A program made the translations under genes and the position numbers. From Coffea arabica (taxonomy: Eukaryota > Streptophyta > Magnoliopsida > Gentianales > Rubiaceae): a DNA stretch of 64,000 nucleotides. The stretch covers positions 7,908,525 through 7,972,524 of the forward strand of contig NC_092330.1 of NCBI RefSeq assembly GCF_036785885.1, given 5' to 3'. Under the pieces are notes generated by a model, which worked only from the letters and a program-made list of their open reading frames with translations, was not told where the DNA came from and did not search any database. Positions 1-12,500 of the stretch are shown one piece after another; position 1 is the first letter of the stretch; each line of letters starts with the position of its first letter.

Positions 1-1848
1 TTCTTCCCAAGTCTCCTATGTTCTTTTCAACTTGAAACTCCCACAGCAAGTTTTGTCTACGTTGTCTAGCTCTAGCGGTTAAGTTGGCTTTTCTTTTGTT
101 GGGGTACAAGGGTGTAAATATAAGTTTATATCATTATTATATAAAAAGTATGAATCTTGGCATTAAAAAGTGTAAGCACTTTTTTATTTTAGTTTTTATT
201 ATTTCTAAATTATGCTCATGTATTTTAATTAGAATTATAGCATTTCAATGTGCCACCAATTAAAAGAAATAAAGCACTCCAATTGATTACATCTCAATAA
301 TATTAGTAATTACAATTAAAAATTGCCCATTAAAAACTATTTACCTATTCTTGGACTCTGTCTCCAATTATTATATGTATCAAAATTTCTTAATCGAAGT
401 ATGAAAATTTTCTCATCAGCCATTATTATCAATATCAAAATATAGATATTCTCTAGAAAAAAAAAGAGAACACACAAGGAGAAAAGATCCCTTATTTATT
501 TGCATATCTTCATAAAAATAGTAAGAGCAAATTTCACAATTATGTACTTTTACCAATATGAAAAAATAAAAAAAAACCAAAAGCAAAATAGAAAACCCCA
601 ACTATTTCAAACAAATGAATATTAACTGACAACTAAATAACCTATCTAAAATGGTTGAGCATTGTGAATCATTACATTCTTTATTAACAACAAAAGCACT
701 TAGATAAAATGCAAATAGTCCAAATTCAATAAATGATGTTACACTTCACTTTATCTCATTCAAATTCATATAAAAATTGAAAAGTAAAATGACTAACAAG
801 ACATAAAAGAGAGCAGTTAAACATTCATGCAACTAACAAACATGCAAACAATTTAGTTTTAACTGAAATGACAGTTCATGTCACCCAAATCCAAGCAAAC
901 AACAAAAGATTTTCTTATATTTTACCTATGATCAACTAAACTGATTTTGATATTGTAATTAGAGCTTTTTGTCTTAGACAAAAGGGAGAAAAATCCATGG
1001 ATTAATTTAAATGCATCCATATGAAACATGACATTTATCAAATTAGTAGGAAAAAGGAATAATTGTTGTTTGTGCTTTATGTTGCATTGTCTCCAAACAA
1101 AATTATAAAAATAGTAGAAGAAAAATGAAAAAGAGAATATCCAACTACATCTGTCAATGAAATCTTAATTGATGACAACGAACATTCAAACAAAAATAAT
1201 TAAATATGATGGATTAAAAATTCCCTTGTGAATTAAATAATTACAAAGAGTTCACATACAAAAACTATGTATGTAAACAATTTTCAAAATGGTGTCAAAA
1301 TATTAAAAAAATAGCTCAACTCACTTCTTACAAAAGAACTTCGTAAAAAAGCTAATTCATTGAATTCATATAATATGATAAATAATAATTGTCTTCCCTA
1401 CAAAGAATTAGGTTTTATGTGAGACGAAAATTGTAGAAAACTTGAATCTAAATAAAAAAGAAATACCATTCAAGCACTTTATTCTTGAATAATCAACCGA
1501 TTCTAATTCTACAATTAAATAATCAGTATTCATAAACATTGATGTTGCAAATAATATTTAGGAAGTGTTTAATAATTTAACAAAATCTTAGTTTTTTAAT
1601 TATTAAATTCTGATAATTTTACTAGAAAGTCCATCATAGATTTTATTTTCAATTGGAAAAAGACATATTGAACACCAACTGATAAATGAGCTTGCGAACA
1701 CATGGGGGAGGAAAGTAGATGCATAATTCAATAATTAGAATGATCAAGATCAAACAAATCAATTTATGTTGTATTCTAATGCCCATTTTAAAATTTTAGT
1801 AGCACTTGCAAATTAGATTTGCTTCTCATATGCATACTTGGTATATGC

Positions 1849-1908
<60 letters not shown>

Positions 1909-2413
1909 TTCCTTCTCAACAACATTATTTCGAACTGTACAAAAGGTACAATTTTATAATTTAAGGGGAATCACAACACCTTTGGTAAAACATGATAATA
2001 TTAACAATTGTTATAAAGTTCAACCCAAATTTATAATCAATAAAAGCTCAAAAAAGGTTCTAATAGCTTTAGGTCAAAGAGTTCAAATTTGAATAATATT
2101 TACAACCAAAACTGGTTAAAGAAATTGAAAAGCATGCATAATTATACTATGAGGTAGATAGTCAAAACTTTACAACAAATTTAAATAGCTACAAAAGTAT
2201 TATATTTGGATTATTATATTCACATGATTATATTATAAGGTAGGTACTCAAAACTTCACAAAAAATTTTAGTAGCTATCAAAATATATTTGAATTATTAT
2301 AGTCACGTGCAGTATTTGCTAGTTGGATTAAATGTGCTAAAGGATTTGGTAAACAAGTTAATTTTGTTGAAGATAGACTTCTGATTACAACGGGGAAGAC
2401 ACGTACCGGAGGA
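1..2413. other. AT-rich non-coding DNA
   Basis: No open frame here resembles a known protein. The sequence is strongly AT-rich and contains one TA microsatellite near 1851-1908. The short open frames present are interrupted or run through the microsatellite. I see no tRNA, rRNA or recognisable transposon ends in this stretch. Confidence 0.6.
1851..1908. repeat. (TA)n microsatellite
   Basis: An almost pure run of TA dinucleotides of roughly 50 bases, with one TG interruption near its right end. The open frame through it (tyrosine-isoleucine repeats) is an artefact of the repeat. Confidence 0.9.
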
Positions 2414-2421
2414 CTTGGGAG

Positions 2422-3120
2422 TAGGGGTGGCAATTCGGGTCCAAATCAGGTTGGCGGGTCAGGTTCGGGTCAATCCCGTCAGAAAATCTGTTGACCCGAA
2501 CCCGACCCACCAACCCGTGACGGGTCAGGTATGCTGACCCGAATCCGAAAATTTCAGATTGGCGGGTTGGCGGGTCGACCCGAAACTTAATTTTAATTTA
2601 TTAATTTATCACTGTAATTTCTAATAAAATCAATTTCTCACAAAACTAATTACATAATCAAATAATAAAAATTTAAATAAATAATTCCAAACCAAATCTA
2701 AAATAAATTAAACACCATAAAAGTGTTTTATCCCAAACAAAATATAAAATAAATTAAAACAGTATAAAAGTAAAAAATAATATAATATATTATTTGTCCA
2801 AATATAATAATTTCAAGTTCATACAAATTAAATAAATTCATTTAGGATTAAGTAATTAATGCCTTTGAAAAAAAGAATAACTTAGTTTAGTTAGATAGAA
2901 TTATTTTTATGTTTATTAAATTATTTTTTAATTCGTAAACGGGTCATATCAGGTCATATCAAGTCACCACGAGTTAACCCAAAATCGACCTGTTTTCTTT
3001 TCCGATTCATCGGTTCCAACCCGATTCTAACCCGAATTCTCGAAACCTCAACCCAAACCCATTAATTTCGTATTAGGTTCGTGTCGTGTTTTCAAGTCGT
3101 GTCAAAAATTGCCACCCCTA
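2422..3120. mobile_element. hAT-type MITE, 699 bp, with 8-bp target duplication
   Basis: The element starts TAGGGGTGGCAATT and ends with the exact reverse complement AATTGCCACCCCTA. It is flanked on both sides by the same 8 bases, cttgggag (2414-2421 and 3121-3128). An 8-bp target duplication is the hallmark of the hAT superfamily. The interior has no coding potential. Its ends are rich in CGGGT/ACCCG motifs, as is common in this non-autonomous group. It lies about 340 bp upstream of the NLR1 start codon and could sit in that gene's promoter. Confidence 0.9.
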
Positions 3121-3128
3121 CTTGGGAG

Positions 3129-3465
3129 TGTAGTATGCTACTGCACTCTTGATTTTTGCTTGCTTTCCTACTGACGGATTATAGATTCATTTATAACTTC
3201 AACTATTCACCCTAGCATCCGCTAGTAATCTAGGCGAGTTAGTACTGGCTTTTTACAATGTTTATCTTAGATATTTTGAAACAACAACCTTATCTTTTCT
3301 AGATAATTCTACGATCACAAATAATGTCACGTCTTTCTCTGTTGTGCCCTCTATCTCAATCTATAACTCATTCAACCATCCCATTTCTTCTCAATTCTCC
3401 TCCCTCTTTCTTGCCAGTACTAGTTTTTGGCAGCTGGCTCTTAGAGCTCGTTTCAGCAACTTCCC
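3129..3465 (+). promoter_or_regulatory. Upstream region and probable 5' UTR of NLR1
   Basis: This is the 337-base stretch between the hAT MITE and the NLR1 start codon. The part from about 3290 to 3465 is pyrimidine-rich, as plant 5' leaders often are. I cannot place a TATA box or transcription start with confidence. A frame overlapping the start (3344 onward) opens only with GTG, so it is not treated as an upstream ORF. Confidence 0.35.
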
Positions 3466-6400
3466 ATGGAATCTTTTGGAAAACTTATTAAGAGCGAGAA
3501 TCCAACTTGCACTGGTGTTGTTGATTCTCTCTTGGCCGAGCTGGATATCCGGAAAAGGCTGTTATTGTCAGGTCAGCCGGATGATAATCATCAAATTGGG
3601 ATCCTCATAGCGGAAGTGAGACTCTGGAGAATGCTTCTGATCTACGTCGCATATTTGAGTGACGCTGACATGAAGTTTGGTGTTGGTCGGGAGTTGGGGT
3701 CGATGGACCGGGACCTTGATGCTGCTTTGAAAGAGGCAACTAATGATTTTCGAGTTGCTTCCAAGAAAGAAGGTGTCGGTAAAATAAGCAGCGATTTTGG
3801 AGCTGATCCTGAGAAATACGAGTCCATGGTTCACAAAGGTCTTACAAGGGGTGATTATGGAGTTGCAATGTCTAAGTTGCAACAAAAGCTTATGCTTTTC
3901 AGGCCTCAGATGAAGGCAGCTTATGAACGCATTGCATCCAACCATTCATTTCAATCGCACCATCCCCTAAGCCGTTCTGGTGTCTGCAGTCTCTTCTGCC
4001 AAAATCTACAGCAGGTTGTCCGGGTGCTTTATTGTGGGAAATGCAAGATGTTAGAATATATGCACCTAAAAGTCGAAACCATGTCCAAGATGCTTAAACG
4101 TCTCCAAACCTTCATCAGCACTATGGTAAGATTTTCTCTTGATCTAGACAGAGATTTCTTGACTCATTTTGGAGCTTTACTGGTCCGCACTGCACATTTT
4201 TGTTGCTTGTGCTGGATTGACCAAATGGAAGAAGACAAGACCGAGGAGCTGTCGATTATGCTTCATGATCTGCTGAAGGCATTCAAGCTGGATACTACAG
4301 AAGTTGTACAGCTGTTTCTGAAATTATTCAGGCCTTATTCCTTGGTGAAAACCTGGACATCAATCCCTACTCCAGTTGAAACATTTGTCGATTTTCTCTT
4401 TCCTGAGAAGGATCCTCAACTTGAAACCTTCTTCAAAGGGCTTGAACACCTGATAATGTTCGTCCTTGAAGTTGGAGAACCAGAGAAATCTGATCTAAAG
4501 CTGCTTATAATGGACATTACAGCAGCTATTTCCAGGCTTGGATATTTTGGTGACTTGTTTAATGAGATAGGAGAGTCAACAGGATACATATTTAGCACAA
4601 ATGTATCTGCATTTTTTAGGTTGCTTGAAAAGATTGAGCTTCTCAGAGTGGAAGTATTCCTGGATGAGCTACTAAAGAAAAGGATCAGTTTGGAGCTCCT
4701 TGAGAATCGTATTGATTCTTTCCATGAGGGACTCTTCTATTTGGAAAGTTATCAAAGATATGCATCCAAATGGAAAAGCAAAGCTCCTAAGCTGGTCTGG
4801 TTGCATATCAAACCTGTGGCTGGGAAGGCTGTCTCTGTTTATAAATCGTTCCATGCCAAGTCAGTCACTGAAGACAAGTTCAAACATGAGCTAACTATGT
4901 TGCACTGCAAGATTCAACTTTTGAAGACTGAGATACTTTTGGAAGAGCTTCTCGATGGAAACCCAGATCTCATAATCAATGGCCGGCTACGTTTGGAAGA
5001 GCTTCTTGATGGACATCCAAATCTCACCGTCAATGTGAAGAACCAAATGGAAAGCCTCGATCTGGGGCTGATAGTCCTTAGAACTTATTTGATGGGTCCG
5101 CTGGAGGATGATGAGAAACTAATCTTAACAGATGCAGAGTCAGTAGCAAGGGTTGCTTCTCTTTTTTATTACTCTCTTCTCAAAAATGATATTGCAGAAC
5201 ATGCGGTGGGGAATTTCAGTCATGTGCTTCCTAAGTTAGTAAGAAAGATGGACCTTGTTAATGCAAAGATCAAAGAGATTTATATGCCTGTTCGAAGGTC
5301 ATCAAAATCCCATTTCCCTAAGACAGAAGGATTTGGCTTCATTGATTGTCTTTTAGGAGATCTCAGCGAGCTGCTAAACTCTGAAGCGGGATTTCTTGTT
5401 TCCTTGAGGCATCAAGTTCATGCTGTTCACAGAGACTTAGAGTTCTTGAGATCCTTCCTCAGTGATATTAAAGAGCAGTATAATGACCGTCCGGATTTGA
5501 AAAGTTTTGTTTCGTCCATTATCCAAGTATCACTTGAGGCAGAATATCTCATTGAAACGTTTGTGGTTGGCAATTGTTTGCGATGGTATCATCCATTATG
5601 GCTTTCTGATCTCCTGGAAGATCTCAACCTTTTTAAGGTTCAGGCCACAGAAATCTGTACGAATGAACATACCATCAGCATCCATGATGTTCCCACCTCT
5701 TCAATGAATATGGTATCACCAGCGAAGATTCCCATGATTGATGAAGTTGTGATTGATCTCACCGATGAAAAAAAATTGATCATTGATAGGCTTACAGCTG
5801 GATTACCACAGCTAGATGTTGTTTCAATTGTTGGCATGCCTGGACTCGGCAAGACAACTTTAGCCTTGAAGGCGTATAATGATCCTTCAGTTACCTATCA
5901 GTTCCACGCTCGTGCATGGTGTTATGTCTCCCACACATATCGAAGAAGAGAATTGCTTCTTCAGATTTTAGGTGAAATTGTGGAACTTAAGGATGATATC
6001 CTTGAAATGAGTGATGAAGATTTAGAGATGAAGTTGTACCAATGCCTAAAGGGGAAAAGGTACCTCATTGTTATGGACGATATTTGGAGCACTGAGGCAT
6101 GGTACGATTTCCAACGATCATTTCCAAATGACAACAATGGAAGCAGAATACTGATCACGAGTCGGCACTTTGATGTGGCGGTAAAATTGAAAGCGGATAG
6201 TACTCCTCACCCCCTTCGGCTACTGTCTGATGATGAAAGCTGGACGCTGTTGCAAAAGAAGTTGTTTTACACGAAAAAGTGCCCCAATGAATTAGTGATA
6301 GTCGGAAAGAAAATTGCAGAAAGCTGTAGAGGACTTCCTCTTGCAGTTGTTGCAATATCTGGTCTCCTTGAAAGGACAGACATGATACCAGACTGGTGGA

Positions 6401-7965
6401 AACAAGTTTCAGAAAGCATTTGCTCACACATTGTGGATGATCCTATGACGGGGTGCATGGACATACTAGAGCTAAGCTACAGATATTTGCCTAACCATTT
6501 GAAGCCTTGCTTTCTATATACTGGAGTATTTTTGGAGGATAAAAACATTCCAGTTAGGAAGTTGACATGGTTGTGGATAGCTGAAGGATTTATACCCAAT
6601 AATGGGCTGGACAGCAAGGAAGATGTTGCAGAGGGATACTTGAGGGATCTAATTGGAAGAAGCCTAGTAACAGCTTCCAAAAGGCGATCGCTTGGAGGTG
6701 TCAAAACATGTCATGTTCATGACATGTTGCGAACCTTATGCCTGCAAAAATGTGAAGAAGAAAACTTCTTGCAATGGAAAAATGGGTATGATGAGCTTTT
6801 TCCTTCTTCTCATATGGATTTAGACTACGGTGTTGACCCCAATTATTTTTGTCCACCAATTTCCCAAAAATATGAGAAACGTAGGGTGTCTATTTGTTCC
6901 AAGAGGAATCATTTTGTCATGTCAAGGCCTTCTGGGCCACATGTCCAGTCTCTACTGTACTTTGCCACCAGTGATTTGTATCCTAGATGTCCCTACGACA
7001 TCACCTTCATTTTTGACAATTTTAAACTCCTTAAAGTGCTAGATTTGGAATCCATCAATATGGGGAGTTCTTTCCCCACTGAAGTACAATTGTTGGTCCG
7101 TTTGAGATTTTTAGCTCTTTGTGGTGATATAGACACTATTCCAGCATCAATATCCAATCTCCGGGTTCTTGAAAGCTTGCTCGTGAAGGGATTGAAAGGT
7201 AAAGTTCTACTACCTTATACTCTTTGGAGCATGGAAAAGTTGAGACACGTCCATGTAAATAATTATGCTGCCATCGCCTTGCAAGACAGCGAAAGCACAT
7301 CTTCTTCTCAAGCACTTAATCTGGTCAGTCTTTCCTGCCCATACCTCCTTTGTGGAAAAGGTACAGAGGATATCATGAGGAAATTACTTAAACTTCAGAA
7401 ACTAAGCTGTGTATTTTCTGAATTACGGGATGATAGTGGGAAGTGCAATCATTTTCCAGTGCTGAACTTTCTGACAGAGCTCGAGTCCCTCAATGTACTC
7501 TATTCTGGTAGGATTGCTCTTCCTTGTAAGTTTGAGTTCCCATTGAATCTCAAGAAGTTGACACTGTCAAAATTCCGCCTACCGTGGGATTCAATTTCGG
7601 AGATTGGGAGATTGCCTAACCTTGAGGTTCTCAAATTACTTTCAAGAGCCTTTGAGGGGAAAGTGTGGGAAATGAAAGGAGGAGAGTTCCTTAAACTGAA
7701 ATTTTTGAAGCTCGACAGCCTAAACGTTGCTCAATGGAATGCCTCTAGTGATCACCTGCCACAGCTTCAACACCTAATTCTGCGAAGTTGCAGGCAGCTT
7801 AAGGAGGTTCCTTCTGGTTTTGCGGAGAGCTGTACTCTGGAAATGATTGAGGTGCAACTGTGTACACACACTGTTGAAGAGTCAGTGAAATCACTTCAAG
7901 ATGAACAACTTGGAATGGGATATGAATTGAAGGTCCTCATTGACCATTCAGACATGGATTTCTGA
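3466..7965 (+). CDS. NLR immune receptor of the late-blight R1 type (NLR1)
   Basis: This single exon encodes 1499 residues and looks intact. Residues 1 to about 620 form the long N-terminal region typical of R1-type proteins. They are collinear with NLR3 at 59734, for example a THFGALLV motif near residue 233. Residues about 625-700 resemble an Rx-type coiled coil. The NB-ARC ATPase core follows: P-loop GMPGLGKTT at 790-798, kinase-2 YLIVMDDIW at 866-874, RNBS-B GSRILITSR from 892, GLPL from 956, and VHD at 1084-1086 in place of the usual MHD. Irregular leucine-rich repeats run from about 1185 to 1480. Known R1 relatives act in the cytoplasm, recognise pathogen effectors and trigger hypersensitive death. 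The effector for this one cannot be inferred. The start ATG matches the start of NLR3 (MESFGKL against MEFPTKL). Confidence in the family is high; function is inferred. Confidence 0.96.
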   Translation: MESFGKLIKSENPTCTGVVDSLLAELDIRKRLLLSGQPDDNHQIGILIAEVRLWRMLLIYVAYLSDADMKFGVGRELGSMDRDLDAALKEATNDFRVASKKEGVGKISSDFGADPEKYESMVHKGLTRGDYGVAMSKLQQKLMLFRPQMKAAYERIASNHSFQSHHPLSRSGVCSLFCQNLQQVVRVLYCGKCKMLEYMHLKVETMSKMLKRLQTFISTMVRFSLDLDRDFLTHFGALLVRTAHFCCLCWIDQMEEDKTEELSIMLHDLLKAFKLDTTEVVQLFLKLFRPYSLVKTWTSIPTPVETFVDFLFPEKDPQLETFFKGLEHLIMFVLEVGEPEKSDLKLLIMDITAAISRLGYFGDLFNEIGESTGYIFSTNVSAFFRLLEKIELLRVEVFLDELLKKRISLELLENRIDSFHEGLFYLESYQRYASKWKSKAPKLVWLHIKPVAGKAVSVYKSFHAKSVTEDKFKHELTMLHCKIQLLKTEILLEELLDGNPDLIINGRLRLEELLDGHPNLTVNVKNQMESLDLGLIVLRTYLMGPLEDDEKLILTDAESVARVASLFYYSLLKNDIAEHAVGNFSHVLPKLVRKMDLVNAKIKEIYMPVRRSSKSHFPKTEGFGFIDCLLGDLSELLNSEAGFLVSLRHQVHAVHRDLEFLRSFLSDIKEQYNDRPDLKSFVSSIIQVSLEAEYLIETFVVGNCLRWYHPLWLSDLLEDLNLFKVQATEICTNEHTISIHDVPTSSMNMVSPAKIPMIDEVVIDLTDEKKLIIDRLTAGLPQLDVVSIVGMPGLGKTTLALKAYNDPSVTYQFHARAWCYVSHTYRRRELLLQILGEIVELKDDILEMSDEDLEMKLYQCLKGKRYLIVMDDIWSTEAWYDFQRSFPNDNNGSRILITSRHFDVAVKLKADSTPHPLRLLSDDESWTLLQKKLFYTKKCPNELVIVGKKIAESCRGLPLAVVAISGLLERTDMIPDWWKQVSESICSHIVDDPMTGCMDILELSYRYLPNHLKPCFLYTGVFLEDKNIPVRKLTWLWIAEGFIPNNGLDSKEDVAEGYLRDLIGRSLVTASKRRSLGGVKTCHVHDMLRTLCLQKCEEENFLQWKNGYDELFPSSHMDLDYGVDPNYFCPPISQKYEKRRVSICSKRNHFVMSRPSGPHVQSLLYFATSDLYPRCPYDITFIFDNFKLLKVLDLESINMGSSFPTEVQLLVRLRFLALCGDIDTIPASISNLRVLESLLVKGLKGKVLLPYTLWSMEKLRHVHVNNYAAIALQDSESTSSSQALNLVSLSCPYLLCGKGTEDIMRKLLKLQKLSCVFSELRDDSGKCNHFPVLNFLTELESLNVLYSGRIALPCKFEFPLNLKKLTLSKFRLPWDSISEIGRLPNLEVLKLLSRAFEGKVWEMKGGEFLKLKFLKLDSLNVAQWNASSDHLPQLQHLILRSCRQLKEVPSGFAESCTLEMIEVQLCTHTVEESVKSLQDEQLGMGYELKVLIDHSDMDF
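4939..5046 (+). repeat. 54-bp in-frame tandem duplication inside NLR1
   Basis: Two adjacent 18-codon units encode LEELLDGNPDLIINGRLR and LEELLDGHPNLTVNVKNQ. The second begins exactly 54 bases after the first. NLR3 has only one copy of the corresponding stretch (LHELLNSRPNMMVDVYNQ). The duplication keeps the frame and lengthens a helical part of the R1 region. Confidence 0.85.
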
Positions 7966-9540
7966 TCACTGCATAATTTCTGGTTAGAATTTGGGCCTAC
8001 TATTCTATTTGCATTTGAGTAAATTATGATTTTGTCTGTGTTCACCTAACATGACGTTTTATGTACTTTTATCTATTATCAATTTATAAAATCCTCTGCT
8101 CGGTGTTGCTTCTTGTCACCACTCAAATAATGATCATTTTACTGATGAGTTGTTACTTCATAGATTTGAATATTGGAGCTATGTATTTAAAGGTCTGGTT
8201 CTGCTTTCCTAAACGTACGCTACTCTGATAGATATATAATGTGCAATTCACATTTCCTCTTTTCTAAAGGAAAGCGTTCTTTAGTTGAATGTGAATGGAT
8301 TTAGTTACTTATAATTAGTTAAGGACAGCATGTAGGATTTGTTGATCATATTTTTTGTTGTTATACAGGCTGTCTAGTTGAAGAAAAGAATTGCACTAAA
8401 TGCTATATAAGCAGACAAAGGCACAAGTTTTCTAGTATATGCTAATTAGTATGAATACTTACAATATCAACTGCATCAGGATCTGTTTTTTTAGTTTCGC
8501 TAGCAAATGCAAAAGCCTAATTTCAATCCCTGTGGTTGGTTGAAGTAACATGCTGTTCTTTGTTTCAGTTTACCCTCTGGAAAGGGCAAGTGGACCTCTC
8601 TTCAAGGTGAAGAAAATGAAAGTCGCGGCAGTCAATAGATGTTGGTTTGGAATCTGGATAATCTTATTCCTAGGAGATCTGAGTTCTGACAATGGTGGCT
8701 TCAAATGTCTGTGAAGTAAAAATCATTGGATAATTTAATCTAAGTGAATGGAACTTGGACATTTTGTCTATTATTGCTTCCACCAAAGTTGAAACCCCAT
8801 GTTTGTAAGACTTTCAAGTTTCCCTTCTTTCATTAGTATGACTTGATTTATGTTAACTTTCTGTTTCTCTAGCGATCTGAGAATGGATATTGCAATTATT
8901 TTGATCTTGTTATCATTTTTATGAGTGAGAATTGAATGACAGAATTTTACGGAGGGAGGAAGTCCCCCTTGGTCATGCTACATGCTGCGTACAATCTGGT
9001 TCTATGTTGGCCAACTGGACCATGTTGTCCGAGGCAAACTAGTCCTTCGCTGAAATACAATTTCTTGTATTTTCCATTGCTAATTGTTTCTGTTTTGCTT
9101 TTTATCATCTGATGATATATAAGGACCTTTTTATTGATACAACATTGCGTCAACTAAGACAAGTAGGAAAAAGGTACGGAAGCCATGTCCGTTTGCTCTT
9201 ATAGTCTTATGGTTCTAAACTACTGAGATGATTGTCATAGGATGATTGTAGGATGCCTGTATAACTTGATTCCAAGAGAAGCTGATAGAGATATATCTTT
9301 AGTTCCCTGTGTTGAATTTTTAATCCAACATTGGACTTATATGTGAATAATTTTGCATTGTAGACTGTTATATAAAATTAAATCCAATTAAAGTGATGAA
9401 TTATAGTTTGAACTTTTACCTATAAGTAGAGTTATGGTTCTCGGGTGACACGTATTATTTTGTTGTTTAGTATCACAAAATAGTTCTTTCTTGATATTCC
9501 ATCAGCAAGAAAGATACTAAAGAAAAACTAAAAGACTCTC
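7966..9540. other. NLR1 3' flank, copy A of a duplicated flank
   Basis: I see no gene here. The stretch is recognisably homologous, with small indels, to 41560-42040 plus 43681-44317 behind the NLR2 relic. One shared segment is the 'tctgagaatggat' region (near 8875 and 43918). Another is the segment around 'tatgttgg', followed by a coding-like but interrupted sequence near 9000 and 44060. The match continues at 9190-9310 against 55500-55620. These are duplicated 3' UTR and intergenic sequences. Confidence 0.7.
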
Positions 9541-12500
9541 TCAGGCCCCTTTGGTTCATGGACCGGATGAAATGAGATGACTCATTTTCGGATTATTAAT
9601 CCTAGGCTGAGTCATTCCAGGATAAATTATCCAAATTATCTAGTGTTTGGTTGATTCTGAGATGGATAAGATATGTTGAAAAATAATTCTATCATGTGTT
9701 TGGTTGGAGATTGGATGAGGTAAGATTACTATTTTAATGACCAAAATACCCCTTAATTTGTAGATTTTTTAAATAAAATAATTTAATATTTTATTAAATA
9801 TTAATAAACTAACTTAATTTTTTAACAAAATAATTTAATATTTATAGCTTTTATTAAAACAGAGTAGTTTGAAACTTTAGAATTATAAAGTAAATCAAGG
9901 GTTTTGAGACCTTAAAAATAGATTTTGACCAAGTTTTTGAACATAACTTTGAAATTCAATTAAATAATAGGTGCCGAACTCAAGCTACTATAGTAGATTT
10001 GTGAGGACGTGCAAATTCTTTATATTTTTCTTAAAAATGCCCTTTTATTTGAGAAATATTACTGTATAATAGTCTTACTACTCAATCACCCCACAATAAG
10101 TGTAAATGAACATAGAATTAAGGGTTTTTCTTTTGTTTTCAAGATAGTGCGAATTAGGGTTTTTTTACACCTATCCGTAGTGTGATTATCCGATACGGAG
10201 TGTGGATCAAATTTGGTGATTGAGAGTGAGTTTTAGATGATATTAAGTGTGTGATTAGAAGTGATAATAATAAGTTAGTAAATTATAAGTTAAAACCCTC
10301 GTATATGCGATTTAAGAAAAATCGGCCAAACCGACGGGTATCGCTCACTACTGATTGAACACTCCACTTGACTACCACTTCCCTACCATTACATATCCTT
10401 GATATTGTTGCAAAATATCTCTCTCATCCTCAGCTCCCTTGGCCGAAAATGTTGACCCAAAAATACAAGGAAAAGAAAATAAATTGAAATGGATTTTGGT
10501 GGCGACAAGTGGCGGCCATCCATGGATTCTTGCCTAACTAATTTTCCTCCATATTTATCATCACAAAACACACAATTTCTCCTCATTTTCCTCCTACCAG
10601 CCGTGAGCAAGAGAGAGAGAGAGAGCAAGAGAAAACAACTTCAATTCATCTTGAGTTTGAGCCATTTGAGTGGAAAAAACAAGATTTTAAACCGATTAAA
10701 TCTTTCTTTGAGTACTTGGAAAGCTTGGTGTGCAAGAGGTTTACAAGAGGAGGTGGTGGATAACTCTTATAAGCATCTTTGAGAGGTATATGGGCTGACC
10801 ATTACATTTATTTCTCTTAGTCTTGTCTAAGTTGAGTAGTAACTTGTAATCTTGCTTGTGATGCTTAATTCATGTGATTTTGGATGATTGTAGTGATGAA
10901 TTTTGAGTTAGGCTTTGAATGGTTCACTTGAAATTTCTATTATTTGGATGGTATATGGTATATGCAAGCTTGTACAAGAGGTTGTGGTAGTGATTTAAGC
11001 AAGAAATGAAGAGATTTCCCTTTGAAACCCTAAATTCCAGATTTCAGTTTTTCACTTCCCCTGTTCTGATTGGTTTTGTTTGACTAGGTTGGAGGCCGAA
11101 TTAGGCTTAGCATAAAACATAAAAGTTGTAGATAATGATGTTTTATAGCTGCCTATAAAATTTCAGTTCAATCCGAGCACTGTACCATGTGAAAAGACAA
11201 AAATACCCCTGACTGCCATAGGTAGCACTTTAGGGACAGTTTTGACATTTCACCAATCTGACCTCGTCTGTTCACCCTGATGCGTACTGACTTAGCGTTT
11301 GGTCAAAACATATAAGTTGTAGTGCTACGTCTTAGCTTTCCAACGCCCTTAAAAACGCCTCAATCGGACTTCGGTATCCTGAATTATTATCGTTTAACCA
11401 TAGTGCGGTTCGCTAACCTGTTTGTGAGATTCTGGTTTTGTACATGAAAATTTTGACCTAGCTACACTACGAACTGGACTGAGTAGTCTTCATCAAAATT
11501 GTAGGCCTTTGTCTTAGCTTCGAAACGGTATGAATTGCATACCAATCCGATAAGCGTAGCTTAGGTTGTGTCTGTTCCGTAAAACAACGTCAAATCTGTC
11601 TTTTGTTTCTTAAATCAAACTTCATTTCCGCACATGTTCCTAACTTGGTTTGGTACTTGTATGACGTTGAGTCTATTGAACGGCTATTGAAATGAGATTA
11701 TTTTGTGTGTGACTTTGGGACTAATTGAGGAAATGAATGAAGTCATAAATGGCTGGAAAATAAGTAAATATAAAGGGCGTGCTGCCCAAATTTACGCTTG
11801 AAGACTAGGTAGAAACACTTGCGACTTGAGTAAGGCTTGAGAACGAATACCACTTGAACCATCTAAGATATTCGCGTCTTCTTTTATCGAGGTATATAAG
11901 TTAGAACTTGACCGAACTTGTACCCTTGGGAAAATGAAATAACGACTACTAGAAATACGTTTTCCTCATTCTTTCAACTCAAATGGTATTTCCAAGTATA
12001 ATTGCTACAAAATGTCCCAGTTTGAAAAGCGAGTAAGTATTTCACGAATATTCTCCAAACTAATTTCAATTACTTGATTCTTATTGAATGAAACGTTGAA
12101 GTTTCGAACCTTAGTTGCTTTTCAAAGTTCTTAAACAAGGTTTTATCGCAGATTTGGACTCCAAACCCGAAGTACAACCCAAACGGGATCACTGAGGCAC
12201 TACATTTTGGTGAGTGCTTCCAAATATCTAATTGGACTTGACATTTGTGTCCTATATTTGACCAATATGATTATATGATATAGATATAAGTGAATTGATG
12301 GGGCAATGGTGTACTTTATCACATTTGCCCTAATGTTATTTGTTCTCGTTCATCAATTGCAATTGAATTGCTATACATGCTTATGAATTGTATCTTGCCT
12401 GGAATTCCAGAAACCCTGTGACTAATTTGTCGAGTCGAGCCGGCAAGGGTCTGGTCGATTAGCTAACGAACCCTGGGTAGTTAGTGATATCGAGTGGAGT

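Noticed and set aside
1838-2092. Open frame rich in Tyr-Ile repeats
   Set aside because: It runs through a TA microsatellite and has no protein similarity or coding bias.
3344-3610. Upstream open frame overlapping the NLR1 start
   Set aside because: It begins with GTG rather than ATG, and its overlap with NLR1 is in another frame. There is no reason to call it a regulatory upstream ORF.
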